Below, piece after piece: positions 18,655-28,738 of a stretch of 64,000 nt of DNA (within the stretch, counting starts at the first letter, position 1; every line of letters starts with the position of its first letter). Both the position numbers and the translations under genes were made by a program. The DNA is taken from the NCBI GenBank assembly GCA_945901855.1, contig CAMDLT010000002.1, positions 62,001-126,000 on the forward strand, read 5' to 3'. A model generated the notes under the pieces. That model was not told where the DNA came from, searched no databases, and saw nothing but the letters and a program-made list of their open reading frames with translations. This DNA is from Asaia bogorensis. GTDB taxonomy: Bacteria > Pseudomonadota > Alphaproteobacteria > CACIAM-22H2.

Positions 18655-19746
18655 TCAATATCCGGGCACGATGGCGCGCGCGCCGCGTGCTTGCGCGAGC
18701 GACAGCGAATCGAACGAGCGCATGGCCGCGGCGACCGGCCGACCGCCATGGTCGTGCAGTTGCGCAAGCGCCATCACGATCGTCTCGAAATTCGTGCTCG
18801 ACATGCCGTTCGCCCGGCACATCGTGGCAAGTTCGCCAAAATCGGCCGTGCGGCACGCTTTGCGCACCAGACGCAGCGGCTCGCACAGATGTTCGGCCAG
18901 CGCCACCTCGAACAGATCCAGCCGACCGGCTTCCGCAAGCCGGACGAACCCGCCGACCTGATCCTCGGCCCAAGTGCCCCAATTGCCGAGCATGGCGCCC
19001 AAAATGCCCGGCACCACGCCGTCTTTGGCGGCAATGTCGGCGGCAACCTTGTCGGACGCCGCCGCGACGATTTCGCGCAGCGCATCGGGCGCCATCGCGA
19101 TGCGCTTGTAGAGATAGCCGTGCAGCGCGTCGGTGATCCAGCTCAGCATTTCGTAGGCAATGGCGACCGGCAGATCGCCGCGCTGGGACAGCGGATCTTC
19201 GAGCTCCGGCCATTGGCGCGCCATCTCGCAGACCACCGCATAGGTTGCCTCGGAGATTTGCGCGCGCTCGTTGGCCAGTACCGTGCCCACGACGTCCTTC
19301 TCGCGAAACGCGATCAACGCGTCGCTGAGCGCCAGCCCCACGTCGGCGCGTCCCGCGATCGCTACGCGATGCTGGATGGTCCCCTTGTTGGCGACATCGA
19401 TGAGGTCGCCTTCGCTGAGGACCGGCGATCCCGCAAGGATCGGCCACGACACTTCGATTTCGTCCGCTGCCAGCAATTTGACGATCGAGGGAGCGATATT
19501 GGGGTCTTGCGCCAGACGCTCGGCTACCAGCAGGCGCAACGGCGATTCGATCTCGCGAATGATGGCGCGCACGAGTCCGACCGCCATGGCGCGGATGCGC
19601 AGGGTTTCGGCGTCGTTGCCGATCGTGGCGACGAATTCCGAGAGATGCTCGACCGCCACGCGCCGTTCCTCGGGTCGATCGGCGGCAAGTTTGTCGACGA
19701 TCGATTGCAAGCGCTGCATCAGCGTGTCGGCCGTACCTGTATTCAC
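18655..19746 (-). CDS. DUF2336 helical-repeat protein
   Basis: A 363-residue protein predicted to be all helical, with HEAT-like repeats characteristic of the DUF2336 family of alphaproteobacteria. The N-terminal half contains LVRAIIREIESPLRLLVAERLAQDP and the motif EVSWPILAGSPVLSEGDLI, typical of DUF2336. No catalytic motif or membrane segment is seen. Function is unknown; DUF2336 proteins have been linked to signalling. It forms a two-gene unit with the downstream cyclic-nucleotide-binding protein and lies 81 bp after dnaE. Confidence 0.75.
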   Translation of the reverse strand: MNTGTADTLMQRLQSIVDKLAADRPEERRVAVEHLSEFVATIGNDAETLRIRAMAVGLVRAIIREIESPLRLLVAERLAQDPNIAPSIVKLLAADEIEVSWPILAGSPVLSEGDLIDVANKGTIQHRVAIAGRADVGLALSDALIAFREKDVVGTVLANERAQISEATYAVVCEMARQWPELEDPLSQRGDLPVAIAYEMLSWITDALHGYLYKRIAMAPDALREIVAAASDKVAADIAAKDGVVPGILGAMLGNWGTWAEDQVGGFVRLAEAGRLDLFEVALAEHLCEPLRLVRKACRTADFGELATMCRANGMSSTNFETIVMALAQLHDHGGRPVAAAMRSFDSLSLAQARGARAIVPGY

Positions 19747-19827
19747 TCCGGTCTCGCGCGAAAGAAAGGCATTATTCGAAAATTATAGGAGGTTTCCTGA
19801 CGAACGGCAATCGCAGGCGGTGATCGA

Positions 19828-22800
19828 TCAGATCTCGGCCACTTCCAAAATGCCCGGCACATCGCCAAGGCCGCGGCGCAGTTCGGGCGTGATGGCGAGG
19901 CTTTCTTTGAGGCGGATATCGACAGCCTCGCCGGGTGCGGTGTGGATTTGGATGCGGATCGCCCCCCTGCCCTTGGCGGCTTTGGCGATCAGGGCCTTGA
20001 GGCCCTGGATCGCGCCCGCATCGGCCAACGAGACGCGCAATCCAGCCGACGTGCTCGCCACCACCTCGTCGAGCGCGCGCATGTCGCTTACCAGCAGTTT
20101 GACGGTCTCGCCTTCGACGCGCGCGTCGGCCGTGACGAGCAGCGGCTTGTTCGAGGCGAACAGCTCGCGCGCCTTGGCGAGCAGTTCGGAGAACACCATC
20201 ACCTCGAACGTGCCGCCCGCGTCCGACAATTGCACGAAGGCGAATTTGTTGCCCTTGGCGGAGGTGCGCTCCTTGGCGCTCAGCACCGTGCCGGCAAGTT
20301 TGACGCGGCTCGACGCGCCCGCCTGCAGGCTTCGCGCCAGATCGACCGAGCGCACGGCGCCCAGCCGCTTCAAGCCCACCGCGTAGGCGTCCAGCGGGTG
20401 CGCCGTCAGATAGAAACCTACGCTCTCGAATTCCGCCTGCAATCTTTCATGGAGCTTCATGTCGGCGACCTGCGGCAGCGGCGGATCGGCCGATTTGCCC
20501 GCCGCAGGCCCGCCGAAGATGTTCATCTGGTTGGACGCTTTTTCCTCCGACGTCGCCTGCGCCAGGCGCAGCATCGTTTCGATCGCGGCCAGCACGCGCG
20601 CCCGGTTGGGCTCGAGCGTGTCGAAAGCGCCGGCCTTCGCCAGATTTTCGAGCTGGCGTTTGTTCACCTGGCGCGCATCCAAACGCCGCGCGAAATCGAA
20701 CAGCGATTTGAACGCGCCGTTGGCGGCGCGCTCGGCGACCAGCGCTTCCATGGCGGCAAGGCCCACATTGCGCACGGCCGCCAGCGCGTAGCGCACGCAG
20801 CCTTTGCCCGCATGCCCGTCGGGATATTCGACCGAGAACACGGCTTCGGAGCGGTTGATGTCGGGCGGCAGCGTCTTGAAGCCGAGCCGGTCGACCTCCT
20901 GGCGGAACAGATTGAGCTTGTCGGTATTCGACATGTCGAGCGTCATCGACGCCGCGAAGAACTCGACCGGATGGTTGGCCTTGAGCCATGCGGTCTGGTA
21001 GGCGACGATGGCGTAGGCGGCGGCGTGGCTTTTGTTGAAGCCGTAGCCCGCAAATTTGTCGACCAGATCGAATATCTGCGAGGCTTTGGCTTCGTCCACG
21101 CCGTTGGCGACGGCGCCGTCGACGAACACTTTGCGTTGCGCGTCCATCTCGGCCTGGACCTTCTTGCCCATGGCGCGGCGCAGCAGGTCCGCGCCGCCGA
21201 GCGAGTAGCCCGACAGAACCTGGGCGATCTGCATCACCTGTTCCTGGTAGATGATGACGCCGTAGGTTTCCTTGAGCGTGCCTTCGAGCTTGGGGTGCAG
21301 ATAGTCGGCCTTTTCCGAGCCCTGTTTGACGGCGATGTATTTGGGGATGTTGTCCATCGGGCCCGGCCGATAGAGCGCCACGAGCGCGATGATGTCTTCG
21401 ATGCGGTCGGGGCGCAGGCGGCGCACGGCATCGCGCATGCCCGTGCTTTCAAGCTGGAACACCCCGCCCGTGTCGCCGCGCGCCAACATCGCGTAGGTCT
21501 TGGCATCGTCGAGCGGCAGCCGGTCGATATCCACCGTCACGTTTTTGCGCGCAATCAGCGCGGAAGCGCGGCTCAGCACCGTCAGCGTCTTGAGGCCCAA
21601 AAAGTCGAATTTGACGAGACCGGCTTTTTCAACGTCCTTCATGTTGAACTGCGTGACCGGCGAGGTCGAACGCGGATCGCGATAGAGCGGCACCAGATCT
21701 TCGAGCGGACGGTCGCCGATCACGACGCCCGCCGCATGCGTGGAGGCGTGCCGATAGAGGCCCTCCAGATGCAGCGCGATCTGGGAGAGGCGTTTGACCG
21801 ACGGATCGGCCTCGATCATTTCCTGAAGCTGCTTTTCCCCGTCGATCGCTTCTTTGAGCGTGACGGGTTTGGCCGGGTTGTTTGGCACCAGCTTGCAGAT
21901 GCGGTCGACCTGGCCGTAGGGCATGCCCAGCACGCGACCAACGTCGCGCAGCACGGCGCGCGCCTGGAGCTTGCCGAAAGTAATGATCTGCGCCACGCGG
22001 TCTTCGCCGTAGGTGCGCTGCACGTAGCGAATGACCTCGTCGCGCCGGTCCTGGCAAAAATCGATGTCGAAGTCGGGCATCGACACGCGCTCGGGATTGA
22101 GGAAGCGCTCGAACAGCAGCCCGAAGCGCAGCGGGTCCAGATCGGTAATGGTCAACGCCCATGCAACCACCGACCCGGCGCCCGAGCCGCGCCCCGGCCC
22201 CACCGGAATGCCGTGGTCCTTGGCCCATTGGATGAAGTCGGCGACGATCAAGAAATAGCCGGGGAAGCCCATTTTCACGATCACGTCGGCTTCGTAATCG
22301 AGCCGCGCGCGGTAGATTTTGGCGGCCGCCTCGCGCGCCGCTTCGTCCATGTCGTTTGTGTAGACATGCGAGGCCAGTCGCTTCTCCAAACCGGCGCGCG
22401 CCAGTTCGCGCAATGCGTCGGCTTCGGAGCTGTCTTTGGCGCGTGTCGACGCCGGCAGGATCGGCTTGCGCCCGCCGACCCAGTAGGCGCAGCGCCGGGC
22501 CACGACCAGCGTATTCGCGATCGCCTCGGGAATGTCCGAAAACAGCGCCTGCATTTCGCCCGACGATTTGAACCGCCAGCCCGCCGTCGAATGGCGGCGC
22601 TCCTGGTCGGCCAAAAAGCGCCCATCGGCAATGCACAGCAGCGCGTCGTGCGCGGCCGCCATGCTCTCGTCGGCAAAATAGACGTCGTTGGTCGCAACCA
22701 ACGGCAGATCGCGCGCGTAGGCAAGGTCGAGCAGCGCCGGCTCGATGCGCGCTTCGGCCGGCAGCCCGTGGCGCATGAGCTCGACATAGAGCCTGCCCGC

Positions 22801-23310
22801 AAACGCCGCCTGCAGCCGGTCGAGCAGCAATGCCGCCGCCTCCGCCTGGCCGTCAGCCAGCAAGCGTCCGACGGGACCGCCAATGCCGCCGGTCAGGCAC
22901 AGCAACCCTTCCGATAGGGCCGCGACCTGATCAAGCGAGACTTGCGGCGTTTCGCCGCCGGGCGTTTCCAGATACGCGCGGCTGGAGAGCTTGGAAAGAT
23001 TGGCCCAGCCCGTTTCGTTCTGCGCGATCAACAGCAGCCGGTCGGGTTCGGGCGCCTTGCCCTGCCTCCCCAACCCGCCGTCGGTTTCGCGCCTTATTCC
23101 AAGGTTGCATCCGATAATCGGCTGGACGCCCATATCGACGGCGGTCGCCGAAAATTCGAGGGCGCCGAACAGATTGCCCGTATCTGCGATGCCGATCGCG
23201 GGCATGTCGTTCTTGCGCGCCAATTCGACGAGCTTTTTGACCTTGATGGCGCCCTCGGACAGCGAATAGGCCGAATGGGCGCGCAGATGGACAAACGAAG
23301 CATGGGGCAT
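19828..23310 (-). CDS. dnaE: DNA polymerase III subunit alpha
   Basis: Replicative polymerase of the chromosome. The 1160-residue length is that of DnaE1. In order: N-terminal PHP domain (FVHLRAHSAYSL, IGIADTGNLFGALEF), palm with the catalytic aspartates in PDFDIDFCQDRRDEV around residue 410, GRGSGAGSVVAW, fingers with GYGFNKSHAAAYA, then a helix-hairpin-helix region and an OB fold near residue 1000 (VKLAGTVLSAKERTSAKGNKFAF). It matches the replicative C-family enzyme and not the error-prone DnaE2. An 81-bp gap separates it from the DUF2336 gene. Confidence 0.97.
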   Translation of the reverse strand: MPHASFVHLRAHSAYSLSEGAIKVKKLVELARKNDMPAIGIADTGNLFGALEFSATAVDMGVQPIIGCNLGIRRETDGGLGRQGKAPEPDRLLLIAQNETGWANLSKLSSRAYLETPGGETPQVSLDQVAALSEGLLCLTGGIGGPVGRLLADGQAEAAALLLDRLQAAFAGRLYVELMRHGLPAEARIEPALLDLAYARDLPLVATNDVYFADESMAAAHDALLCIADGRFLADQERRHSTAGWRFKSSGEMQALFSDIPEAIANTLVVARRCAYWVGGRKPILPASTRAKDSSEADALRELARAGLEKRLASHVYTNDMDEAAREAAAKIYRARLDYEADVIVKMGFPGYFLIVADFIQWAKDHGIPVGPGRGSGAGSVVAWALTITDLDPLRFGLLFERFLNPERVSMPDFDIDFCQDRRDEVIRYVQRTYGEDRVAQIITFGKLQARAVLRDVGRVLGMPYGQVDRICKLVPNNPAKPVTLKEAIDGEKQLQEMIEADPSVKRLSQIALHLEGLYRHASTHAAGVVIGDRPLEDLVPLYRDPRSTSPVTQFNMKDVEKAGLVKFDFLGLKTLTVLSRASALIARKNVTVDIDRLPLDDAKTYAMLARGDTGGVFQLESTGMRDAVRRLRPDRIEDIIALVALYRPGPMDNIPKYIAVKQGSEKADYLHPKLEGTLKETYGVIIYQEQVMQIAQVLSGYSLGGADLLRRAMGKKVQAEMDAQRKVFVDGAVANGVDEAKASQIFDLVDKFAGYGFNKSHAAAYAIVAYQTAWLKANHPVEFFAASMTLDMSNTDKLNLFRQEVDRLGFKTLPPDINRSEAVFSVEYPDGHAGKGCVRYALAAVRNVGLAAMEALVAERAANGAFKSLFDFARRLDARQVNKRQLENLAKAGAFDTLEPNRARVLAAIETMLRLAQATSEEKASNQMNIFGGPAAGKSADPPLPQVADMKLHERLQAEFESVGFYLTAHPLDAYAVGLKRLGAVRSVDLARSLQAGASSRVKLAGTVLSAKERTSAKGNKFAFVQLSDAGGTFEVMVFSELLAKARELFASNKPLLVTADARVEGETVKLLVSDMRALDEVVASTSAGLRVSLADAGAIQGLKALIAKAAKGRGAIRIQIHTAPGEAVDIRLKESLAITPELRRGLGDVPGILEVAEI

Positions 23311-23399
23311 CGCATGTTCCTAGCGCGCCGTCGGGCGCAAATCTACCGCTTCAATCGAACGGGCGGCGGAATCTGCAGTACGGCCTCGGTTCGCGCGGC

Positions 23400-24155
23400 C
23401 TAAGCGCCCGCCTTGTCGATCCAGCGCCATTCGGGGCTGTGGAGGGCCAGATCGTCGGTCGTGCGCAGCATGCCGAGCCGCGCCTGCGGCACGATCGCGA
23501 TCTCGGCCGTCCAATGGCGCTCGAGCCAGGCCGCGAGGGCGGCTGCCGCCGACGGATCGAGATTGTCCTTGAGATGCCAGAGGCCGACCGCGTAGAAGCC
23601 CGTTACGCGCGCGCCGACCGCGTGCTGCAAATCCGCAAAAGCGTCCGCGCCGTCGATGCGCTCGGGATAGACGCGCAGATAGATGCGCCCGTGGTTGCGG
23701 TTGCCAACGAACGGGCCGCCCAAACGGATCGCTGGCCCGGCACCCGCCCCCCGCGCCCGTGCTGCGCGCATGCAGGCATCGGCAGCCGCCGGATCGAACG
23801 GCCCCGCGATTGTCGCATGCAGCACGTCGCGGCGGCGGCGCCCGCTATCCCAGGCGATCGCGCGGCCGACCGCACACGCCTTCAGTTCGGCCTCGATCGC
23901 CTGAAAGACGGGGCTGTCGTCAAGCAGTGTTGCGGGCACGTGCACGGCCAGCGCGTCGCGCGGGGTCGCGTAGCGTCCGTCGCGATAGTCTTTGCCGGGC
24001 ACGGATCCGATCGCAAGCGGATGGCCCGGTGCGACCAACGGCAAATGGGCCAGCCGATAGTCGGCCCCGAGTTCGAACGTCGCTGGATCTGCGAAAATAT
24101 GGCGCGTTGCAGCAAAACGCAGCTCGGCGTCGGGCGTGAATTCGCGGGCGCGCAC
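23400..24155 (-). CDS. Conserved hypothetical, possible 2H-type fold
   Basis: About 251 residues, start uncertain: no ATG lies between the upstream lipoprotein stop at 24182 and VRAREFTPDAEL, so I chose the GTG at 24155. I do not recognise the family. Visible features are DVLHATIAGPF near residue 125, a His-x-Thr-hydrophobic tetrad like one half of a 2H phosphoesterase site, and GRIYLRVYPERID. No second HxT/S motif is obvious, so the fold suggestion is weak. No signal peptide or membrane segment. It lies 26 bp after the lipoprotein gene and 89 bp before dnaE, in the same orientation as both. Confidence 0.55.
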   Translation of the reverse strand: MRAREFTPDAELRFAATRHIFADPATFELGADYRLAHLPLVAPGHPLAIGSVPGKDYRDGRYATPRDALAVHVPATLLDDSPVFQAIEAELKACAVGRAIAWDSGRRRRDVLHATIAGPFDPAAADACMRAARARGAGAGPAIRLGGPFVGNRNHGRIYLRVYPERIDGADAFADLQHAVGARVTGFYAVGLWHLKDNLDPSAAAALAAWLERHWTAEIAIVPQARLGMLRTTDDLALHSPEWRWIDKAGA

Positions 24156-24181
24156 GGCAATAAAACCGTGCCGGCCGAAAC

Positions 24182-24769
24182 TTAGCGCAGCGGCGCCGAG
24201 TCGACCGCCGCGCGCGGGGCAGCAGCGCCGCGCGCCTGTGCCGGTGCCGGAGCTGGTGCCGGGGCCGGTGCCAGAGCTGGGGCCGGAGCAATCGTTTGGC
24301 TCGTGCGTTGTGGCGGCCCAGCGATACCGCCGCGCGGCGTCATTGTAACATCGACAATCGACCCGCCCGTGATCCCGCGCGAGGGGGTGATCTGGACCGT
24401 CACCACGCGCGCGCCCTGCTCGAATACCAGCACGCTGTTGGCCGCGCGCACGGTCGTCACCTCGCTCCAGCTGAAATTGGGCATCTCGCGACGATAGAAT
24501 TCGTACATGTCGGCGACATTGCTGCCCGACGTGATGACCAGGCGGCCCGTCCATTGCTGGTCGGTGCCCAAAATCAGCGACCGCTCCAGATCGATCGTAT
24601 TGTTCGCGGGCATCGGAATGTCGGTGAAGCGCGTGAATCCCGGGCCCGGCGTCGCATTGCCGCTATTGCCGGACGTTTGCGCGCCCGTCGAAGCGGTCTG
24701 GCTTGTCAGGCCACACGCACCCAGCAACAAGGTGACAAACGCGATCGCAAATGCCTGATGGATTTTCAT
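24182..24769 (-). CDS. Putative lipoprotein with Pro/Ala-rich tail
   Basis: The 195-residue precursor begins MKIHQAFAIAFVTLLLGAC, a signal peptide with a lipobox (LGAC), so it should be lipidated and anchored in the envelope. The mature part (about residues 50-150) contains IDLERSLILGTDQQWTGRL and MYEFYRREMPNFSWSEV, which I associate with conserved alphaproteobacterial lipoproteins of unknown function. The C-terminal 45 residues are a low-complexity Ala-Pro repeat. A GGA lies 5 bases before the ATG. It lies just downstream of lolD, whose complex sorts lipoproteins; the link may be only positional. Confidence 0.7.
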   Translation of the reverse strand: MKIHQAFAIAFVTLLLGACGLTSQTASTGAQTSGNSGNATPGPGFTRFTDIPMPANNTIDLERSLILGTDQQWTGRLVITSGSNVADMYEFYRREMPNFSWSEVTTVRAANSVLVFEQGARVVTVQITPSRGITGGSIVDVTMTPRGGIAGPPQRTSQTIAPAPALAPAPAPAPAPAQARGAAAPRAAVDSAPLR

Positions 24770-24829
24770 GGGAGTCCAATTCTCGAGTCGCAACGGAGAA
24801 TACAATTGTTCAACTCCCGCCCGCTTGCG

Positions 24830-25525
24830 TCAAGAGGTGGGGCGATTTTCTTCAATTAGAATACCGTCTTCCATTCGCAAAATGCGATCCATTTTGCCTG
24901 CAATCTCTGGGTTATGCGTTGCGATCAAGGCGGCCAGCCCCGTGTTGCGCACGAGATCGAGCAACGCGTCGAACACGTCGGCGGCGATGCGCGGATCGAG
25001 ATTGCCTGTGGGCTCGTCCGCCAGCAGCACGCGCGGCCGGTTGGCAACTGCGCGCACGATCGCCACGCGCTGCTGCTCGCCGCCCGACAGCCGCCCCGGC
25101 CGATGCTCGGCACGCGCGGCAAGCCCAACGCGCGCCAGCAACTCGCCCGCGCGCGCGGCGGCGGCGGCACGGCTTTCGCCCGCGATCAGCAGCGGCATCA
25201 TCGCGTTTTCGAGCGCGGAGAACTCGGGCAGCAGATGGTGGAACTGGTAGACGAAACCGAGCGTCTTGAGCCGCATGCGCGTGCGCCCGGCATCGTCGAG
25301 TGCCGCGCAATCTTCGCCTGCAATCCGGATCGTCCCTTGGTCGGGCCGCTCGAGCAGGCCCGCGCAATGGAGCAGCGTCGACTTGCCCGCACCCGACGGC
25401 CCGACCAGCGCGACGCACTCGCCCGCATGCAGCGTCAGATCGAGCCCGCGCAGCACATGCAATTCGCTGCCGCCCTGCTTGAAGCGCCGATGCAAGCCCG
25501 CGATCTGCAGCACGGCGTCACTCAT
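24830..25525 (-). CDS. lolD: Lipoprotein-releasing ABC transporter ATPase LolD
   Basis: ATPase of the LolCDE complex, which extracts outer-membrane lipoproteins from the inner membrane and hands them to LolA. The 231-residue protein has Walker A GPSGAGKST, Q-loop VYQFHHLLPEFSALEN, the LSGGEQQR signature, Walker B VLLADEPTGNLD, and the switch His in LIATHN. The FHHLLPEF sequence after the Q-loop is characteristic of LolD. Its start overlaps the end of lolC by 8 bp. Confidence 0.94.
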   Translation of the reverse strand: MSDAVLQIAGLHRRFKQGGSELHVLRGLDLTLHAGECVALVGPSGAGKSTLLHCAGLLERPDQGTIRIAGEDCAALDDAGRTRMRLKTLGFVYQFHHLLPEFSALENAMMPLLIAGESRAAAAARAGELLARVGLAARAEHRPGRLSGGEQQRVAIVRAVANRPRVLLADEPTGNLDPRIAADVFDALLDLVRNTGLAALIATHNPEIAGKMDRILRMEDGILIEENRPTS

Positions 25526-26768
25526 AGCGCAGCGCTTCGACCGGATCGAGGCGCGCCGCGCGCCACGCCGGATATATGGTGGCCAGAAACGACAGGCCCA
25601 ATGCCATCAGCACCACTTCGGCCACTTCGCGCGGGTCGGATTTGGAGGGCAACTGGGCGAGGAAATAGACTTCGGGCGAAAACAACTGCGTGCCGGTCAA
25701 TGCCTGCAAAAGCTGGCGGATCGACTCGATGTTGGCGTTGAACAGCAGCCCGAGCCCGAGCCCCGCGAGCGTGCCCAGCACCCCGATCGCCGTGCCCGCC
25801 ATCAAGAAGATGCGCAAGACAGCGCCGCTCGACGCCCCCATCGTGCGCAGAATGGCGATGTCGCGCGTCTTGTCCTTGACCAGCATGATCAGCGACGAGA
25901 CGATGTTGAACGCCGCCACCAGAATGATCAGCGTCAGGATCAAGAACATGACGTTGCGTTCGACCTGGACCGCGTTGAAGAAACTCGAATTGGCCTGCTG
26001 CCAGTCGTAGGCGCGCGCGGGCTGGCCGACCGCCTGCAAAATGGCGCCGCGCGCCAGCCACACGCGCTGCGGATCGGCGACGAACACCTCGATCCCCGTC
26101 GCCTGGCCTTCCTGGCGGAAAAAGAGCTGGGCCGACTCGAGCGGCAAAAACACGAACGAATTGTCGTATTCGTGCATGCCCACCTCGAAGATCGCGGCCA
26201 CGCGAAAGCCGCGCAAGCGCGGCATGGTGCCGAACGCGGTAACGTTGCCCTGCGGCGAGATCAGCGTGATGCGGTCGCCGATACCAAGCCCCAGGCGCTG
26301 GGCCATGCGCGCGCCGATCATCGCGGCATCGTCGCCGTCGAAATCCTTGAAGCTGCCGCGCTTGATGTTGTCGACCACCAAGGCGCGCCGTGCCATGTCG
26401 GCCGGGGCGATGCCGCGCACCAAGGCACCGCCCGCGACGCCGTTGGCGGTCGCCATGACCTGGCCTTCGACGAGGGGGGACGCATCGCGCACCTCCGGCA
26501 ATGCGCGGATGCGGCGCGCCGCGCCGTCCCAATCCTCAAGCGGCACGCCCTGGCCGTAGACGGTCAGATGTCCATTCAACCCCAGGATGCGGCCCAAAAG
26601 CTCGGCGCGAAAGCCGTTCATGACCGCCATCACGATGATGAGCGTCGCGACGCCGAGCGCGATTCCGCCGAGCGAAAACCCCGCGATGACCGAGATGAAC
26701 CCTTCCTGGCGGCGCGCGCGCAGATAGCGCAGCGCCACCGTCCGCTCGAACGCGTCGAACCAGGCCAT
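25518..26768 (-). CDS. lolC: Lipoprotein-releasing permease LolC/LolE type
   Basis: Membrane subunit of the lipoprotein-releasing complex; 416 residues with one N-terminal transmembrane segment (GFISVIAGFSLGGIALGVATLI), a large periplasmic domain at about residues 50-270, and three C-terminal segments. KDKTRDIAILRTMGASSGAVLRIF is the coupling region of the LolC/E and MacB families. Only one such permease gene is present, so the complex is probably a homodimer, common outside the gammaproteobacteria. The ATG overlaps the proS stop by one base (TGATG), and GGGGG lies just upstream. Confidence 0.92.
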   Translation of the reverse strand: MAWFDAFERTVALRYLRARRQEGFISVIAGFSLGGIALGVATLIIVMAVMNGFRAELLGRILGLNGHLTVYGQGVPLEDWDGAARRIRALPEVRDASPLVEGQVMATANGVAGGALVRGIAPADMARRALVVDNIKRGSFKDFDGDDAAMIGARMAQRLGLGIGDRITLISPQGNVTAFGTMPRLRGFRVAAIFEVGMHEYDNSFVFLPLESAQLFFRQEGQATGIEVFVADPQRVWLARGAILQAVGQPARAYDWQQANSSFFNAVQVERNVMFLILTLIILVAAFNIVSSLIMLVKDKTRDIAILRTMGASSGAVLRIFLMAGTAIGVLGTLAGLGLGLLFNANIESIRQLLQALTGTQLFSPEVYFLAQLPSKSDPREVAEVVLMALGLSFLATIYPAWRAARLDPVEALRYE

Positions 26769-28084
26769 CAAGCCCCCGTCAGGCGATTGAGCGCTTCGTC
26801 GATCGACATCTCCACGCGCTCGCCCGTGCGTCGGCGCTTCAATTCGACCTTGCCCTGCGCGATGCCGCGCGGCCCCACGACCAGCTGCCAAGGCAGGCCG
26901 ATCAAATCCATCGTGGCGAACTTGGCGCCCGCACTGTCGGCCGTGTCGGCATAGAGCACGTCTTTGCCCGCCGCCTGCAGCTTGGCGTAAAGATCGGCGC
27001 AGGCCTCGTCGCACTTGGCGTCGCCCACGCGCAGATTGACGAGCGCCACGTCGAACGGCGCCACCGCATCGGGCCACACGATGCCCGCTTCGTCGTGGCT
27101 CGCCTCGATGATCGCGCCGGCCAGGCGCGACACGCCGATGCCGTAGGAGCCCATTTCGACCGGCACCTGCTCGCCGTTGGGACCGACGACATTGGCGCCC
27201 ATGGGCTTCGAATATTTGGTGCCGAAATAGAAGATGTGCCCGACCTCGATGCCGCGCGCTTTGCGCAGCCGCTCGGGCGGCACAGGGCATTTGGCGGCGT
27301 CGTGCATCTCCGACGTCGCGGCGTAGTTCGACAGAATTTTCTCGACCGTCGGCTGCAAATCGGCCGAAAAATCGATGTCGGCCGACAGCATGTCGTTTTC
27401 CAGCCACGACGCGTCGCAATAGACTTCCGACTCGCCCGTTTCGGCCAGAATGATGAATTCGTGGCTGAGATCGCCGCCGATCGGTCCCGTGTCGGCGCGC
27501 ATCGGAATGGCCTTGAGCCCCATGCGCGCATAGGTGCGCAAGTAGGCCATGAACATCCGGTTGTAGGCTGCGCGCGCGCGCGTCGCGTCGATGTCGAACG
27601 AATACGCGTCCTTCATCAGAAACTCGCGCCCGCGCATCACGCCGAAGCGCGGGCGCACCTCGTCGCGGAACTTCCACTGGATATGGTAGAGATTGAGCGG
27701 CAAGTCCTTGTAGCTCTGCACCGCGTTGCGAAAAATCTCGGTGACCAGCTCCTCATTGGTGGGGCCGTACAGCATCTCGCGCTCGTGGCGGTCGACGATG
27801 CGCAGCATTTCCTTGCCGTAATCCTCGTAGCGCCCGCTCTGGCGCCACAGATCGGCCGACTGGATGGTGGGCATCAGCATCTCGATGGCGCCCGCCCGGT
27901 TCTGCTCCTCGCGCACGATCTGCTCGATCTTGCGTAGCACGCGGTGCCCGAGCGGCAGCCACGAATAGATGCCCGCCGACGCCTGGCGGATCAGCCCTGC
28001 GCGCAGCATCAGGCGGTGCGAAACGATCTGCGCCTCGCTGGGATTTTCTTTGATCGTGGGCATGAAAAAGCGCGTGAGGCGCAT
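26768..28084 (-). CDS. proS: Proline-tRNA ligase, short form
   Basis: Charges tRNA-Pro. The 438-residue protein has class II motif 1 ([24 protein letters not shown]), motif 2 ([21 protein letters not shown]) and motif 3 ([10 protein letters not shown]), and a C-terminal anticodon-binding domain. It is about 130 residues shorter than E. coli ProRS because the editing insertion between motifs 2 and 3 is absent, which is normal for alphaproteobacteria and implies that any editing is done in trans. It overlaps lolC by one base. Confidence 0.95.
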   Translation of the reverse strand: MRLTRFFMPTIKENPSEAQIVSHRLMLRAGLIRQASAGIYSWLPLGHRVLRKIEQIVREEQNRAGAIEMLMPTIQSADLWRQSGRYEDYGKEMLRIVDRHEREMLYGPTNEELVTEIFRNAVQSYKDLPLNLYHIQWKFRDEVRPRFGVMRGREFLMKDAYSFDIDATRARAAYNRMFMAYLRTYARMGLKAIPMRADTGPIGGDLSHEFIILAETGESEVYCDASWLENDMLSADIDFSADLQPTVEKILSNYAATSEMHDAAKCPVPPERLRKARGIEVGHIFYFGTKYSKPMGANVVGPNGEQVPVEMGSYGIGVSRLAGAIIEASHDEAGIVWPDAVAPFDVALVNLRVGDAKCDEACADLYAKLQAAGKDVLYADTADSAGAKFATMDLIGLPWQLVVGPRGIAQGKVELKRRRTGERVEMSIDEALNRLTGA

Positions 28085-28136
28085 GGGACGTCGAACCCTT
28101 TGTCTGGAGAAATTCTGGCGGGACCCTAACCAAAGC

Positions 28137-28565
28137 CTAGGGTTTTGCCAAACCTTGCGCGCGGCACGCATCGCGCAGCGCTTCGAGTTCAAGGTTGCCA
28201 AGCGGCTGGCCGTTATAGAGCACGCGGCCCGAGCCCACGTCCATGCGCACGTCGCCGAGCTTGAAATTCGGCTGGAACAGCGGCGAGGCACTGGCGATGC
28301 CGAATTTCTTCAAATCGACCGCGATGTCGAAGGCGACCGTCTCGGGCACGCGAAATTGCGGGGCGGGATTGAGATCGGCCCCCGCCACCGGACGGCCGCG
28401 CACATCCACGCCGGGCTGGTACGCGACATCCGCCGCGGGGCGGTGTTCGACCAGCACGCGTCGGCAATCGGCGGGGGTCGCTTTGATCTCGGCCGTTTGC
28501 GCATACGAGTCGCCGACCGCGACGGCCGTCAGCACGCCCACCAGCAACCAGATTTTTCTGCCCAT
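28137..28565 (-). CDS. Putative periplasmic protein, unknown
   Basis: A 142-residue protein with a signal peptide ([23 protein letters not shown]). The mature part is rich in Pro and Val, with [21 protein letters not shown] and a Cys near the end ([10 protein letters not shown]); the two Cys could pair. I do not recognise the family. A TTG seven codons upstream is a less likely start. It lies 52 bp before proS in the same orientation and may head the proS-lolC-lolD transcript. Confidence 0.65.
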   Translation of the reverse strand: MGRKIWLLVGVLTAVAVGDSYAQTAEIKATPADCRRVLVEHRPAADVAYQPGVDVRGRPVAGADLNPAPQFRVPETVAFDIAVDLKKFGIASASPLFQPNFKLGDVRMDVGSGRVLYNGQPLGNLELEALRDACRAQGLAKP

Positions 28566-28704
28566 GGTTTGAGCACCCCTTTTCAAATGTTACAAAACCA
28601 CATTATTTTGACTTTTTTAAGGGCAGTCGCGCAAATGTGGCCCGATCGGAAAGCCAAGGCGCAAGAAGATTTCGTTCGTACACGGTCGAATAGCCAAAAA
28701 TATC

Positions 28705-28732
28705 GTGACTCCCGCGAATCGCTGGCTATACT
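28705..28732 (+). promoter_or_regulatory. Candidate promoter of a possible small RNA
   Basis: On the plus strand GTGACT (28705-28710) and TATACT (28727-28732) are 16 bp apart. The -10 box matches consensus at five of six positions. It points into a region with no convincing gene but with a good hairpin terminator 130-150 bp downstream. Confidence 0.35.
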
Positions 28733-28738
28733 CCGGCT

